Assembly: GCA_041395105.1 (NCBI GenBank)
Contig: JAWLBB010000002.1
Coordinates: 1 to 64,000, forward strand
Source of the DNA: Opitutaceae bacterium
GTDB lineage: Bacteria; Verrucomicrobiota; Verrucomicrobiia; Opitutales; Opitutaceae
Direction of reading: 5' to 3'
Length of the DNA stretch: 64,000 bases
A program made the position numbers and the translations under genes. Within the stretch, counting starts at the first letter, position 1; every line of letters starts with the position of its first letter. Shown here piece after piece: positions 1 to 9,003 of this stretch. The notes below the pieces were generated by a model, which saw nothing but the letters and a program-made list of their open reading frames with translations, did no database searches and was not told the DNA's origin.

Positions 1-2
1 AT

Positions 3-1463
3 CTCGTGATCACATCCAAGCATCACGATGGATTCGCCATGTATGGTTCCAGGGCTTCGTCCTACAATATCGTGGATGCCACCCCCTTTGGCCGCGATCC
101 GCTCAAGGAACTGGCGGCGGAGTGCCGGAAAGCCGGAATCAGGATGTGCTTCTACTATTCCCAGGACCAGGACTGGCATCACCCGGGAGGAAGCGGAAAC
201 ACCTGGGATTATCCGGACCGGACCCCGGAGGATTTTGCCCGCTATCTGAAAACGAAGGTCAAGCCCCAGCTGAAGGAGTTGCTGACCCATTACGGCCCGA
301 TCGGGCTCATCTGGTTCGACACTCCGTGGTGGATCACCAAGGCCCAGAGTCTCGACCTGAAACGCTTCGTTCACCGTCTTCAGCCCGATTGCCTGGTCAG
401 TGGACGGGTCGGTCACGATGTCGGCGACTACGGGAGTTTCGGCGACAATCAGATTCCGGTTGGCCGCATCGAGGGCGCCTGGGAAACTCCGGCCACGCTC
501 AATGACACCTGGGGCTTCAAGAAGGACGACCGGGAATGGAAATCCGTCGAGGAATTGCTCTACCTGCTGATCGACCTGGCCAGCAAGGGTGTCAATTACC
601 TGCTCAATGTCGGCCCGACCGCAGAGGGCATCATCCCGGCCCCAAGCGTCGAACGACTCGAGTCGATCGGCGCATGGATGAAACGCAATGGCGAAGCCAT
701 CTACAAGACGGAAGCCGGCCCCTTCCCCTACGAAATCGAGAACTGCCGTTTCACCCGCAAAGGGCGCCGTCTCTACGTCATGTTGATGAAATGGCCGCGC
801 AATCGGCGATTCTCCCTCGTCGGCCTGAAGACCGCGGTGCGCAAGGCCTGGCTTCTCGCGGATCCGGATACGACGCTCTCCTTCGAAGAAACCATCGACT
901 CGGGAACCGGCATCCACCGTCTCGACGTCAAGCTCCCCGCCCGCAAGCCGGATCCTTATGTTTCGGTTCTGGTCCTGGAATTGCGGGGAACGCCCGAGAT
1001 TGACCCGGGGATTCTGCAACAACCCTCCGGGAAGATCGAACTGAATGCTTTCATGGGGACGCTGCATCCCTCGCGGAGCGGCCGCCAGATCCAGCTCAAT
1101 CCGATCGGGGCCACCGCCAATTGGTTCACCCGGTCCAACTCCATCAGCTGGAGCTTTACGGTGACGCACCCGGGCACCTACCGGATCGAGGTTGGAATCA
1201 TCCGGGGCCGACGGCAGCCCAAGTGGATCGGCGGACACAAGATGACCTTGGCCATCAATGGAACGAAAACCACGCGACGCATCAAGGCTCAGGCGTGGCG
1301 GGATACCCCGCGCGCCCAGTATTTCCCCGAGGCCATCACCCGATTCGGAACCGTCACCTTCGAGAAGCCGGGTACGTATGCGGCCAGGCTGACCGCCGAC
1401 GAGATTTCACCCAGAAATCCCGAAGGGATCCTGCTGACCTCGATCGAACTTGTGCCGCACTAG
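3..1463 (+). CDS. Alpha-L-fucosidase, GH29 family (5' end outside window)
   Basis: C-terminal part of a glycoside hydrolase that removes alpha-L-fucose from glycans, probably secreted or periplasmic. The frame is open to the window edge, and the first residues (VITSKHHDGFAMY) are the conserved internal GH29 TKHHDGF motif rather than an N-terminus. The GTG at position 6 is therefore not the start, and roughly 100 or more residues lie upstream. The motif GLIWFDTPWW near residue 100 is where GH29 enzymes carry the catalytic Asp nucleophile. After the barrel (to about residue 230) comes a beta-rich C-terminal region, with a carbohydrate-binding-like segment around residues 345-485. The next gene is convergent, 61 bp away. 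Family assignment is firm; substrate is inferred. Confidence 0.9.
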   Translation, partial: LVITSKHHDGFAMYGSRASSYNIVDATPFGRDPLKELAAECRKAGIRMCFYYSQDQDWHHPGGSGNTWDYPDRTPEDFARYLKTKVKPQLKELLTHYGPIGLIWFDTPWWITKAQSLDLKRFVHRLQPDCLVSGRVGHDVGDYGSFGDNQIPVGRIEGAWETPATLNDTWGFKKDDREWKSVEELLYLLIDLASKGVNYLLNVGPTAEGIIPAPSVERLESIGAWMKRNGEAIYKTEAGPFPYEIENCRFTRKGRRLYVMLMKWPRNRRFSLVGLKTAVRKAWLLADPDTTLSFEETIDSGTGIHRLDVKLPARKPDPYVSVLVLELRGTPEIDPGILQQPSGKIELNAFMGTLHPSRSGRQIQLNPIGATANWFTRSNSISWSFTVTHPGTYRIEVGIIRGRRQPKWIGGHKMTLAINGTKTTRRIKAQAWRDTPRAQYFPEAITRFGTVTFEKPGTYAARLTADEISPRNPEGILLTSIELVPH

Positions 1464-1524
1464 ACGGAAGGAAGATTCTTCAGTTTGACCTGGCCAAGGA
1501 GGCAGCGGGAAACGGCCCGTTGCC

Positions 1525-2895
1525 CTATCTCGACTCTGTGTTCTCGCGGGTTCGGGTCGGCACGTCCGGGATCTGCTGCTCGATCCGCTTCTCGCCAGTA
1601 GCGAGGTTCTTGGAGATGAGGGCGCGGTCGTAGAGCTCTCCGGTCGCGGTGTAGGCCTCGTAGATCAACTTCGGTCCGTCGATGGAGATCACCTGGAAAA
1701 ACTGCGTGTTCTCGGCCTGTCGGGTATGCACGTAGCCGTCCCCGGCAAAGACCTCGAATTTCCCTTCGTCGATCTCATACATCTTCGAACCGCTGACAGA
1801 GGTCACGTAAAGCGTGCTGAACGAATCCTTCTCATACCCTGCGGCGCCCAACACCGGAACCTGGCCCCTTGCATAGGTGTGGTCGTGCCCCTGGAGGACA
1901 AGATCAACCCCGAAACGATCAAAGAGCGGTTTCCACGCGGCCCGCAGGCTCGTATAGTTGCGATCGCCTCCCGGGCTGAAGAGCGGATGATGAAACGAGA
2001 CGATGCGCCAGAGCGGACCCGCCTCCTGCAGTTTCTTCTCAATATAGGGTATCTGCGCCTCCACTTCCCGGTTCGAGTTCAAGACGATGAATCGGACCCC
2101 TTGGTAGTCCACGGTGTAGACCGTTTCGTGAAGCGATTCGGGCAGTTCGGATTCAACCGGCAACGTGAACTGCGGGCGCCATTGGAGTGAGAGGATCTTC
2201 GGTTCACTTCCATCGCCAGTGCCGAGACGCCCAAACTCATGGTTGCCAACGACCGGAATACCGGTTCGCTGGCCATGAAGAAATCCCCCGGCCGTGAACC
2301 ACTCTGCCCATTCTTCATCCGCGTGGGCACTGTTGATCAGGTCGCCGGCATGCAGGGCAATGACCGCATTCGGTGCCACCTGTTGCGACATCCGGATCAC
2401 TCGGCTCCAGTGACTCAGGATATCTGTCTGGGCATCGCCGAAATACACGAATTGGAACGGATCCGAACCCACCGATGCGGTCCTGAACTGGATCCACTCC
2501 GACCAATACCCTCCGACCTCACCGACCCGATAGGCATAGAGCGTGTCAGGCTCGAGTCCCTCGAATACGGCCGAATGCTGATGAACCACCCCTTGATGGT
2601 TCAGGTTCCATCGGGTCAGAATTACCGGCTCCGTCGTCGCTTCGACGGTGACCGCATACCGATCAAACCCGGGCTCGGCCAGCGCCCGTGCGATCTGGGC
2701 CTGAGCCTCCGTGATGCTGGCATCGGTCCGCCAGGTCACTGCCCGCGAAGTGGCCGGATCCCCCAGGAAACTCAGGAAGATCCGATCCGGGTCCGGACTG
2801 GCGACTTCCCAATGATGCAGCCGCGAAACCGGTGCGTGAGCAAAGGCAGTTGCGCCTGCAATCAGGAACAGACAGAGCGCGATGGGCAGCTTCAT
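1525..2895 (-). CDS. Secreted purple-acid-phosphatase-like metallophosphoesterase
   Basis: Calcineurin-like phosphoesterase with an N-terminal fibronectin-III-like domain, as in purple acid phosphatases. Hydrolysis of phosphate esters outside the cytoplasm is inferred. Metal-site motifs appear in order: FGDAQTD, AGDLINSAHADE, VVGNHEFG, SFHHPLFS and LQGHDHTYARG. I place the start at the ATG at 2895 because it opens a clean signal peptide (MKLPIALCLFLIAGATAFAH), giving 456 residues. The longer in-frame extension to 2967 has no signal character. The gene lies 78 bp downstream of the Asp-rich protein gene on the same strand, so co-transcription is possible. The exact phosphate substrate cannot be told. 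Confidence 0.88.
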   Translation of the reverse strand: MKLPIALCLFLIAGATAFAHAPVSRLHHWEVASPDPDRIFLSFLGDPATSRAVTWRTDASITEAQAQIARALAEPGFDRYAVTVEATTEPVILTRWNLNHQGVVHQHSAVFEGLEPDTLYAYRVGEVGGYWSEWIQFRTASVGSDPFQFVYFGDAQTDILSHWSRVIRMSQQVAPNAVIALHAGDLINSAHADEEWAEWFTAGGFLHGQRTGIPVVGNHEFGRLGTGDGSEPKILSLQWRPQFTLPVESELPESLHETVYTVDYQGVRFIVLNSNREVEAQIPYIEKKLQEAGPLWRIVSFHHPLFSPGGDRNYTSLRAAWKPLFDRFGVDLVLQGHDHTYARGQVPVLGAAGYEKDSFSTLYVTSVSGSKMYEIDEGKFEVFAGDGYVHTRQAENTQFFQVISIDGPKLIYEAYTATGELYDRALISKNLATGEKRIEQQIPDVPTRTRENTESR

Positions 2896-2973
2896 GATCC
2901 AATGGACCTTCCGCGATTCCCAGGCGGAAGGAAAGCGGAAAGCGCGGAGAGCCGCGGCTCCCGTCACTGCCGA

Positions 2974-4389
2974 TCACTGAAAGAGACCGACATCAACATC
3001 GTTGAGGACACCGTCCTTGTACTCGCTGCGGACAAACGACTTGGCAGCAAAGTTCAGGCTGTATTCATCACGCTTTGATGCATCAAAAGTCACCACAATT
3101 GTCGCGGTGGTCGAAGAGACCTTTTCGTAGACGAAGGTGAACCCGCTGGTGTCGGTCTTGACCAGATCCACCTCCTGCCCGTTGGTCTCAGTCAGGAAAT
3201 CCAGACGCGCCAGGGTTCCCCCGTCATCGAGGGTCAGACTGAGGCCCATGATCGTATCGGGAGCCGGGTCACCCGTCGTCGAACCGGAGCCCGGGATCGC
3301 CGGGACATCATCCGATTCCTCATCATCGTCAGACCCGACGGATGGTGGCGTCGGGACGGTCCCGGAAAAGTAGATCACGCCATCCCGCACGATCTCAACC
3401 GAAAGTCCGATGATCTCGAAGTCCAGAAGGCGTTCCTCTGCGTTGTCCGGACCGGTCTCGTATTCAGCCTCAGCCTCGGTTTCGCTTCCGCTCCCGGACA
3501 TTGTCAACACCCCGCGGGAAATTCCGTCGACCACGATCTGGTAGTCGCCTGCGGGAAGGCCGCGCCCATCGACTTCAAACTTGGTCTCACCAAACGCCAT
3601 CTGCTGGACCTTCACCCTGACCCGGCTTCCGGACGGTGCCGCCGCCTGAGCGGTCAGGGCCATTTCCACTTCGTGTTCGTCGTCCTCCGGATGGTGATCC
3701 AGGTCGTCTTCGTCGTGCAGACCGTCGTTGTCGTCGTCGTCGTCGTCGCGGTCATCCAAGCTGTCGCCGTCGTCATTGTGTTCGTCTGGATCATCGTCCT
3801 TGAGGCCGTCGCCGTCGGTGTCGTCCTCGTCATCGGACGAATTCAGCCGGTCATCGCCGTCGATATCGTCGTCATCGTCATCGCTGATGCCGTCGCCGTC
3901 AATGTCGTCTTCATTCGCGTCATCGTTGTCGTCGAATCCGTCCCCGTCGATATCGTCTTCGGAGAGATCGTCGTCCTTGCGGCCATCGCCATCGATATCG
4001 AGTTCGGTCGGACTATCGTCCCGGCGGCCGTCGCCGTCGATATCCTCTTCGGCTACATCGTCGTCCTTCAGGGAATCACCATCGATATCAAGCTCGCCCA
4101 GGGAATCGTCCCGAAGTTCATCACCGTCGATATCCATCTCGGCCGGATTATCGTTGTCCAGGTGATCCCCGATGTAGCGGCCCGCAAACGGTCCGGTCAG
4201 GGCGATGCCTCCATCCACGTTGGGATCGATCGAGTTCGGGATCCCATCGTTGTCGATATCCGGATCAACGATATTCGGAATGCCGTCACCGTCGAGATCC
4301 GGTGCCCGCCGGTCCTCGGAGCGAGCCGGGACTGTCAGTATCAGAACCAGCGAAGCGCAGAGCGGGAGATACCTAACAGGCGATTTCAT
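2974..4389 (-). CDS. Secreted Asp-rich protein with thrombospondin-type-3-like repeats
   Basis: A 471-residue exported protein with signal peptide MKSPVRYLPLCASLVLILTV. Residues about 28-240 are a run of short acidic repeats of the form D-I-D-G-D-G-x-x-D-D, resembling the calcium-binding thrombospondin type 3 repeats common in secreted bacterial proteins. The C-terminal half loses the repeats and contains two beta-rich segments, about 245-340 and 385-471. No catalytic motif is visible. A structural, calcium-binding or surface role is inferred from the repeats only. The repeat DNA is a GTC-rich low-complexity tract (about 3690-4270), a plausible site of length variation. Confidence 0.8.
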   Translation of the reverse strand: MKSPVRYLPLCASLVLILTVPARSEDRRAPDLDGDGIPNIVDPDIDNDGIPNSIDPNVDGGIALTGPFAGRYIGDHLDNDNPAEMDIDGDELRDDSLGELDIDGDSLKDDDVAEEDIDGDGRRDDSPTELDIDGDGRKDDDLSEDDIDGDGFDDNDDANEDDIDGDGISDDDDDDIDGDDRLNSSDDEDDTDGDGLKDDDPDEHNDDGDSLDDRDDDDDDNDGLHDEDDLDHHPEDDEHEVEMALTAQAAAPSGSRVRVKVQQMAFGETKFEVDGRGLPAGDYQIVVDGISRGVLTMSGSGSETEAEAEYETGPDNAEERLLDFEIIGLSVEIVRDGVIYFSGTVPTPPSVGSDDDEESDDVPAIPGSGSTTGDPAPDTIMGLSLTLDDGGTLARLDFLTETNGQEVDLVKTDTSGFTFVYEKVSSTTATIVVTFDASKRDEYSLNFAAKSFVRSEYKDGVLNDVDVGLFQ

Positions 4390-4511
4390 TGCAGGGTGGG
4401 TTGGAGTGATTCAAATCAGGCTATGAGAGTAGAAAACGTCATCCCGGACCGGATCACAAATATTCTACCGTAACGGATTGTAAGGTTTTTTATAATCGGA
4501 ATGGATCTCGG

Positions 4512-7277
4512 TCAATAAGACGCTCGCACCCGCATGAATCTGGGAGCGCCCGGGGCACTGGGAATAATATCCCGAATGATCGTCATCCAGACGCCTGAAG
4601 ACGCGGGGGTCTCGTCAACCCGCCCTGGTCCGGAAAAAGCCCCCCCCGCAATACTCGTTGCCACCGTGTTCCAGGGTCCCGCCGGAGAGGGCGCCGATTC
4701 GACCGCCACGGTGATATCGCTGCGAGCCGGATCCCGCGTCAGCGACAAGCTCATCCATGTTCCGTCACTCTCCCTGCGCGTTTCAGGAACGAGCAAATTC
4801 GAATCAGGCACGGTCGGCGATCTCTGAAGAGCGTACTCCAGCAGATTGGACAGTCCGTCGTGATCCGGATCTCCCAGATCCGGCGCCGCACTGTCGCCCA
4901 GCATTGAGAGTTTCCATGAAGCAAAGGTCAGAGCAGTTCCGATCCGGAAGACAACTCCGCCCCCCAACGCTCCCCCTGCCGGCGTCACTCCATAAATCAA
5001 ACCATCCGGACCTTCGCAAAGGCCGCCGACCCACTCGATCTGGGCTTCCGGAACCGACCGCGTCACCCCCGGATACGGACCCGAAATCCCTGAGAAACTG
5101 ACAAGCGATCGCAGCGCGCCACCGGGTGAAAGGGCGAATGCGGTGCCCGCTCCCCCTGGACCTTCCACCGTCATGCCATAAAGCCGGCCGGATGCCCCAA
5201 GCGCCAACGGTCCGATCGGGTTGGTTCCCGGCACTTCGCCAGAGAGACCGGTGAAGGCCGCCCGAACCGTCCAGGTTCCATTCTCCGAAGCCAGCTCAAA
5301 GACTGTTCCCGCGTCCGCCGGACCTCCGAGGCTCGTCGTTCCATAGATCAGCCCGTTCCCTGCCACCGTCAGTCCTCCTCGGGGCCGGCGGGGTCCCGTG
5401 GTGTCGAATTCCGCCACCACCGAATAACTGCCGTCCGTCGCGATCTTGAACAGAACTCCCTGGTCCGCAATTCCGCCGGCTTCCGTCACACCGTAGAGGC
5501 TTCCGTCAGGGCCCGCGGCGAGCGGAGCTTTGGGCCGGCTTCCCGGTCGGGCGCCGGAGGTGCCGGTGAAGGTAAAAAGACGCTCCACGACACCGTCCAA
5601 CGCGACCCGAAACACCGCCCCGTGTCCCCCAAATCCAAGCGACTCGGCGACACCATAGAAAAAGCCCGACTGGTCGGCGGTCAATGGTCCCCGAAGTTCC
5701 TCGCCGGAAGACGAGTTGAAGCTGGCCAGAGCCTGCGGCGGATCCGATGGACCGATCAGGACAACCGTACCACGATCGACGGCGCCTCCACGCTGGGTGA
5801 CCCCGAGCCAACCCGCGGCAAGAGCTGCAAGCGAACCATTGGGCCAACCGCCGCTCCCGGCCGAAAGGCTCTGGAGGGCATGCACCGATCCATCCGAAGC
5901 GATCGAGGCGATCAACCCCACTCCATTCGCTCCGCCCTGCGCCATCGGGAAAACGACACTGCCATCGCCGGCCCGAACCGGTCCGCCGGAGGGCGCCCAT
6001 CCCTCCGCGGGGGAAAGGTCCCCGACTGCCTGATACGCGTCATTGGCATCGATCCGGAATATCATGCCCCGTTGCCCGGGACCGCCCGCACTGGCGGCAC
6101 CAAGGAAGTCGGCAGTGCCGGCTTCGACCAGACCGCATTGCGGGGATGCCCCTGGGAACGGGCCATCCAGGCCGGAGAATGAAAAGAGGAGCTGGTAGGT
6201 CCCGTTCTGGGCCAGCTTGAATATCCCGCCCAGGCCGTCCGCTCCGCCCACGGAAACGGCTCCGTAGAGAGTTCCCGCTCCCCCGGATGCCAGGGTGCCC
6301 ACGGGCTGGGAACCCGTCACATCCGAGAATTGATGGAGCACGCTGAAGCTGCCCGGGCTGGCCGGATCCACTCGAAAAGCAACCCCGACTCCGTTGTTGC
6401 CGCCGTACTCGGTGGTGCCCGAAAGCAACCCGTCGGGTTGCAGCAGCAGCCCGCCCGCCGGCCGGCTTCCGTCGCTTCCTGCAAATTCCCGAAGAAGGGT
6501 GTAGGCGCCACCCGTCGAGATCCTGAAGAGAGTTCCCGAGCCTCCGGCACCACCTGTCCGGGTTGCGCCGAAGAGGTCGCCGTTGCGGACAGTCAGCGGC
6601 CCCTGGGGATCCGTTCCCGGTCTGGCTCCAGCATTGCCGGTAAACGCGACCAAGGTGGTCAGGGTTCCGGAGGGAGACAGCCTGAAGACAGTGCCGGATC
6701 CCCCCGCCCCCCCGGCCGCCGTTGTTCCATAAAGGAATCCGTTCGGATGGAGAACCAGCCCTCCGGGGACCGATCCCGGCGCCGAGCCGCCGACTCCGGT
6801 AAAGTCGACCAGCATGGAAAATGCTCCTGCCGGCGAAATCCGGAATACCGTGCCATAGCCACCAGCGCCACCCTCGGAGGTCGTTCCAAAGAGTGAACCA
6901 TCGGCGGCCTCGACCAGGCCGGCCACCGGTGCCGCTCCATCAGCCAGGGAGAAAGAGTGGAGCGTGGTTCGGCTGCCGTCTGCCGAAATCTGAAAAACCG
7001 TGCCCCTGTCCCAGGTTCCACCCGAGACCGTTGTCCCGTAGAACAGGCCGTTGCCGTGGTGAACAAGCGGACCGAGCGGTTGCCCGCCCGGCCTTTCATA
7101 CTCGGCCAGCAGTTCATAGACCGAAGTCTCCTGCCCTTGCGCAAATGACGCCACAAGAACGGAAACAAGCATTCCGGCCAGACCGGTCAGTCGGTTGTTT
7201 CCCAAGCAAGTTCCTGTCGGCAAGACACACACGTGAGTATCATTCCCTGGCACAGATCCGGTCAGCGACCCAATCAT
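4512..7277 (-). CDS. GloVer-repeat protein, large secreted beta-propeller-like
   Basis: A protein of 921 residues built almost entirely from tandem repeats with the pattern G-x-L-Y-G-x-T-x-x-G-G-x-x-x-x-G-T-V-F-x-I, followed by a Phe/Ser-rich strand. This matches the Gloeobacter-Verrucomicrobia (GloVer) repeat family. The repeats run from about residue 55 to 790; a short DPDHDGLSNLLEYAL segment and a beta-rich C-terminal domain follow. A hydrophobic stretch (GLAGMLVSVLVASFAQG) serves as the export signal. ATG 7277 is chosen, but a start at 7328 or further inside is possible. No enzymatic residues are evident; an extracellular binding or adhesion role is inference. It is among the longest genes in the window. 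Confidence 0.85.
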   Translation of the reverse strand: MIGSLTGSVPGNDTHVCVLPTGTCLGNNRLTGLAGMLVSVLVASFAQGQETSVYELLAEYERPGGQPLGPLVHHGNGLFYGTTVSGGTWDRGTVFQISADGSRTTLHSFSLADGAAPVAGLVEAADGSLFGTTSEGGAGGYGTVFRISPAGAFSMLVDFTGVGGSAPGSVPGGLVLHPNGFLYGTTAAGGAGGSGTVFRLSPSGTLTTLVAFTGNAGARPGTDPQGPLTVRNGDLFGATRTGGAGGSGTLFRISTGGAYTLLREFAGSDGSRPAGGLLLQPDGLLSGTTEYGGNNGVGVAFRVDPASPGSFSVLHQFSDVTGSQPVGTLASGGAGTLYGAVSVGGADGLGGIFKLAQNGTYQLLFSFSGLDGPFPGASPQCGLVEAGTADFLGAASAGGPGQRGMIFRIDANDAYQAVGDLSPAEGWAPSGGPVRAGDGSVVFPMAQGGANGVGLIASIASDGSVHALQSLSAGSGGWPNGSLAALAAGWLGVTQRGGAVDRGTVVLIGPSDPPQALASFNSSSGEELRGPLTADQSGFFYGVAESLGFGGHGAVFRVALDGVVERLFTFTGTSGARPGSRPKAPLAAGPDGSLYGVTEAGGIADQGVLFKIATDGSYSVVAEFDTTGPRRPRGGLTVAGNGLIYGTTSLGGPADAGTVFELASENGTWTVRAAFTGLSGEVPGTNPIGPLALGASGRLYGMTVEGPGGAGTAFALSPGGALRSLVSFSGISGPYPGVTRSVPEAQIEWVGGLCEGPDGLIYGVTPAGGALGGGVVFRIGTALTFASWKLSMLGDSAAPDLGDPDHDGLSNLLEYALQRSPTVPDSNLLVPETRRESDGTWMSLSLTRDPARSDITVAVESAPSPAGPWNTVATSIAGGAFSGPGRVDETPASSGVWMTIIRDIIPSAPGAPRFMRVRASY

Positions 7278-7427
7278 GGTAACCGATCTGTTACCAAATT
7301 CGCGTTGATGCGGTCTGTATGCCCACATTCAAATCGCCCAGAATTGACTCGAATCCATATTGCCGCAATTTCATTTCGGGAACTCTGAAGCCGATCATAG
7401 GGCTGAGCACTGCCATCTCGCTCCGCA

Positions 7428-8972
7428 TTGAGTGGCCTTTCCCTTCAAGCTGACCCATTCCTGACAGTGAAGATACCTCGTAACGGGACGCCAGTGGCAA
7501 ACGCCATCCTCGTGCTCACAGGTTTCATCCTCGGCGCTGTAGGAACCTGGACAGCCGAGAGGAGCGGTCTGTTCAAGACACACGGAGAGTCGCGCTCCGC
7601 AGAATCGGGGTCTGTGGATCCGGAGGCACGACCGGCAGGTCAGGAGTTCAAATCCGGTTTCTCAGGAGAGAGAGGTGTCAGGTCGGGCGATTCGACTACG
7701 GGGCCCTCCCCCGCCGGGAGCCCCGTCACTCTGGCCATGGCGATGCGGATCCGCGATCCCTCAACCCGCTCCGAAATGCTTCGCAGGGCCGGAGCCGAGG
7801 CCGCCGCGAACGATATCGCCGGTTCCCTGCGGGACGGCCTCAGCATCTCCCGAACCCAGGATCGTCTCGATTACTACCGTGGCGTGGTGGGCGAATGGTC
7901 CGAAACCGATCCCGAGGCCGCGGCAAACCATGTGCACCATGATTTTGATCCGGGGCTGATCCAGACCGAACTGATCAGTCTCGCTGTCCACAAATGGGGC
8001 GCAGACAATCCAAGGGACGCGTGGGTCTGGACCGAAGAACACCTGTCGGGGCCGATTCGTGAGCAGTCGCAGGCCGATCTGATGATCGGTTGGACACGTC
8101 GGAACCCCTCCCTCGCCGCCGCCTGGTTGACGGATTCCGGTCTCCAATCCCGCCTTCTCCTGACTACGGTGGCAACCACCTGGGCCGAACAGGATGCCGA
8201 ATCCGCGGCGCAATGGGCCGATTCCCTGCCGTCCGAGTCGGCCAGCCGGGCATCAACTCTCGCCGTCGCCGCCGAATGGGCCCGTCAGGACCCGCCGACC
8301 GCTGCTGATTATTTTTCCCCGGACATTTCCGCGACCGAAGGGGTGGACCTCGCCACGGTGATCGCGGATATCTGGGGTACTTCGGATCCGGCTGCGACCG
8401 CCGCCTGGATCGATGAACTGGCACCGGGGAAAGTCCGCGATCAGGCCGCCAGCACTCTGGCAAGTATCTGGGCGACCCGGGACATTGAGGCGGCGGTCGC
8501 CTGGTCCAACACCATCGACGATCCGACCACCCGCTCTCAGGTGATCTCCCACCTGGGGACCACTTGGGGTGCCATGGATCCCGACAAAGCGATTGGCTGG
8601 CTGAGTACCCTGCCCATGGACGAAGCCAGGGTCGGATTGGTCGGGGCTTTCAACTCCTGGGCCGCAACCGATCCGCGCGAGATGCGCGAGTGGGTCCAGA
8701 CGACAGATGCGTCGACGATCGCGGATCTGGGACGCCGGAGCCTCGCCGATGTCGTCAGCCAGGATGATATCCTGACCTCTCTCGACCTTGCCATGGGAAT
8801 CGGTTCGATCGACGAACGATCGGATGCCGTATCCCGGTTTTTCCGGCTCTGGCGCAAGGTCGACGATGTCTCGGCGCAGGAATGGTATCGGGCGATCGAA
8901 CCGGCATTGACTGCGGAACTCCGGACTCGACTTCAGCAGGATCTGGCGGACCGCATTGTCCCGAGACCCTGA
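7428..8972 (+). CDS. Membrane-anchored helical-repeat protein with WxxxDPxxAxxW repeats
   Basis: About 500 residues with one N-terminal transmembrane segment (AILVLTGFILGAVGTW), a low-complexity linker, then roughly nine repeats of 30-40 residues. Each repeat carries a Trp, then D-P-x-x-A-A and a second Trp, for example WAEQDAESAAQW, WGTSDPAATAAW, WATRDIEAAVAW and WGAMDPDKAIGW. The pattern suggests an alpha-solenoid, HEAT- or Sel1-like in form; I do not recognise a named family with confidence. The start is uncertain: TTG at 7428 or GTG at 7467, neither with a clear ribosome binding site. It is divergent from the GloVer gene. A protein-interaction role is inferred from the repeat architecture alone. 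Confidence 0.75.
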   Translation: MSGLSLQADPFLTVKIPRNGTPVANAILVLTGFILGAVGTWTAERSGLFKTHGESRSAESGSVDPEARPAGQEFKSGFSGERGVRSGDSTTGPSPAGSPVTLAMAMRIRDPSTRSEMLRRAGAEAAANDIAGSLRDGLSISRTQDRLDYYRGVVGEWSETDPEAAANHVHHDFDPGLIQTELISLAVHKWGADNPRDAWVWTEEHLSGPIREQSQADLMIGWTRRNPSLAAAWLTDSGLQSRLLLTTVATTWAEQDAESAAQWADSLPSESASRASTLAVAAEWARQDPPTAADYFSPDISATEGVDLATVIADIWGTSDPAATAAWIDELAPGKVRDQAASTLASIWATRDIEAAVAWSNTIDDPTTRSQVISHLGTTWGAMDPDKAIGWLSTLPMDEARVGLVGAFNSWAATDPREMREWVQTTDASTIADLGRRSLADVVSQDDILTSLDLAMGIGSIDERSDAVSRFFRLWRKVDDVSAQEWYRAIEPALTAELRTRLQQDLADRIVPRP

Positions 8973-9003
8973 CGTCCTGCCTGCTTCCCAGGGCTGAGTG
9001 CCC

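Noticed and set aside
3673..4473. Val/Ile-rich and Ser-rich plus-strand frames
   Set aside because: Low-complexity translations of the GTC repeat; the minus-strand Asp-rich protein is the real product.
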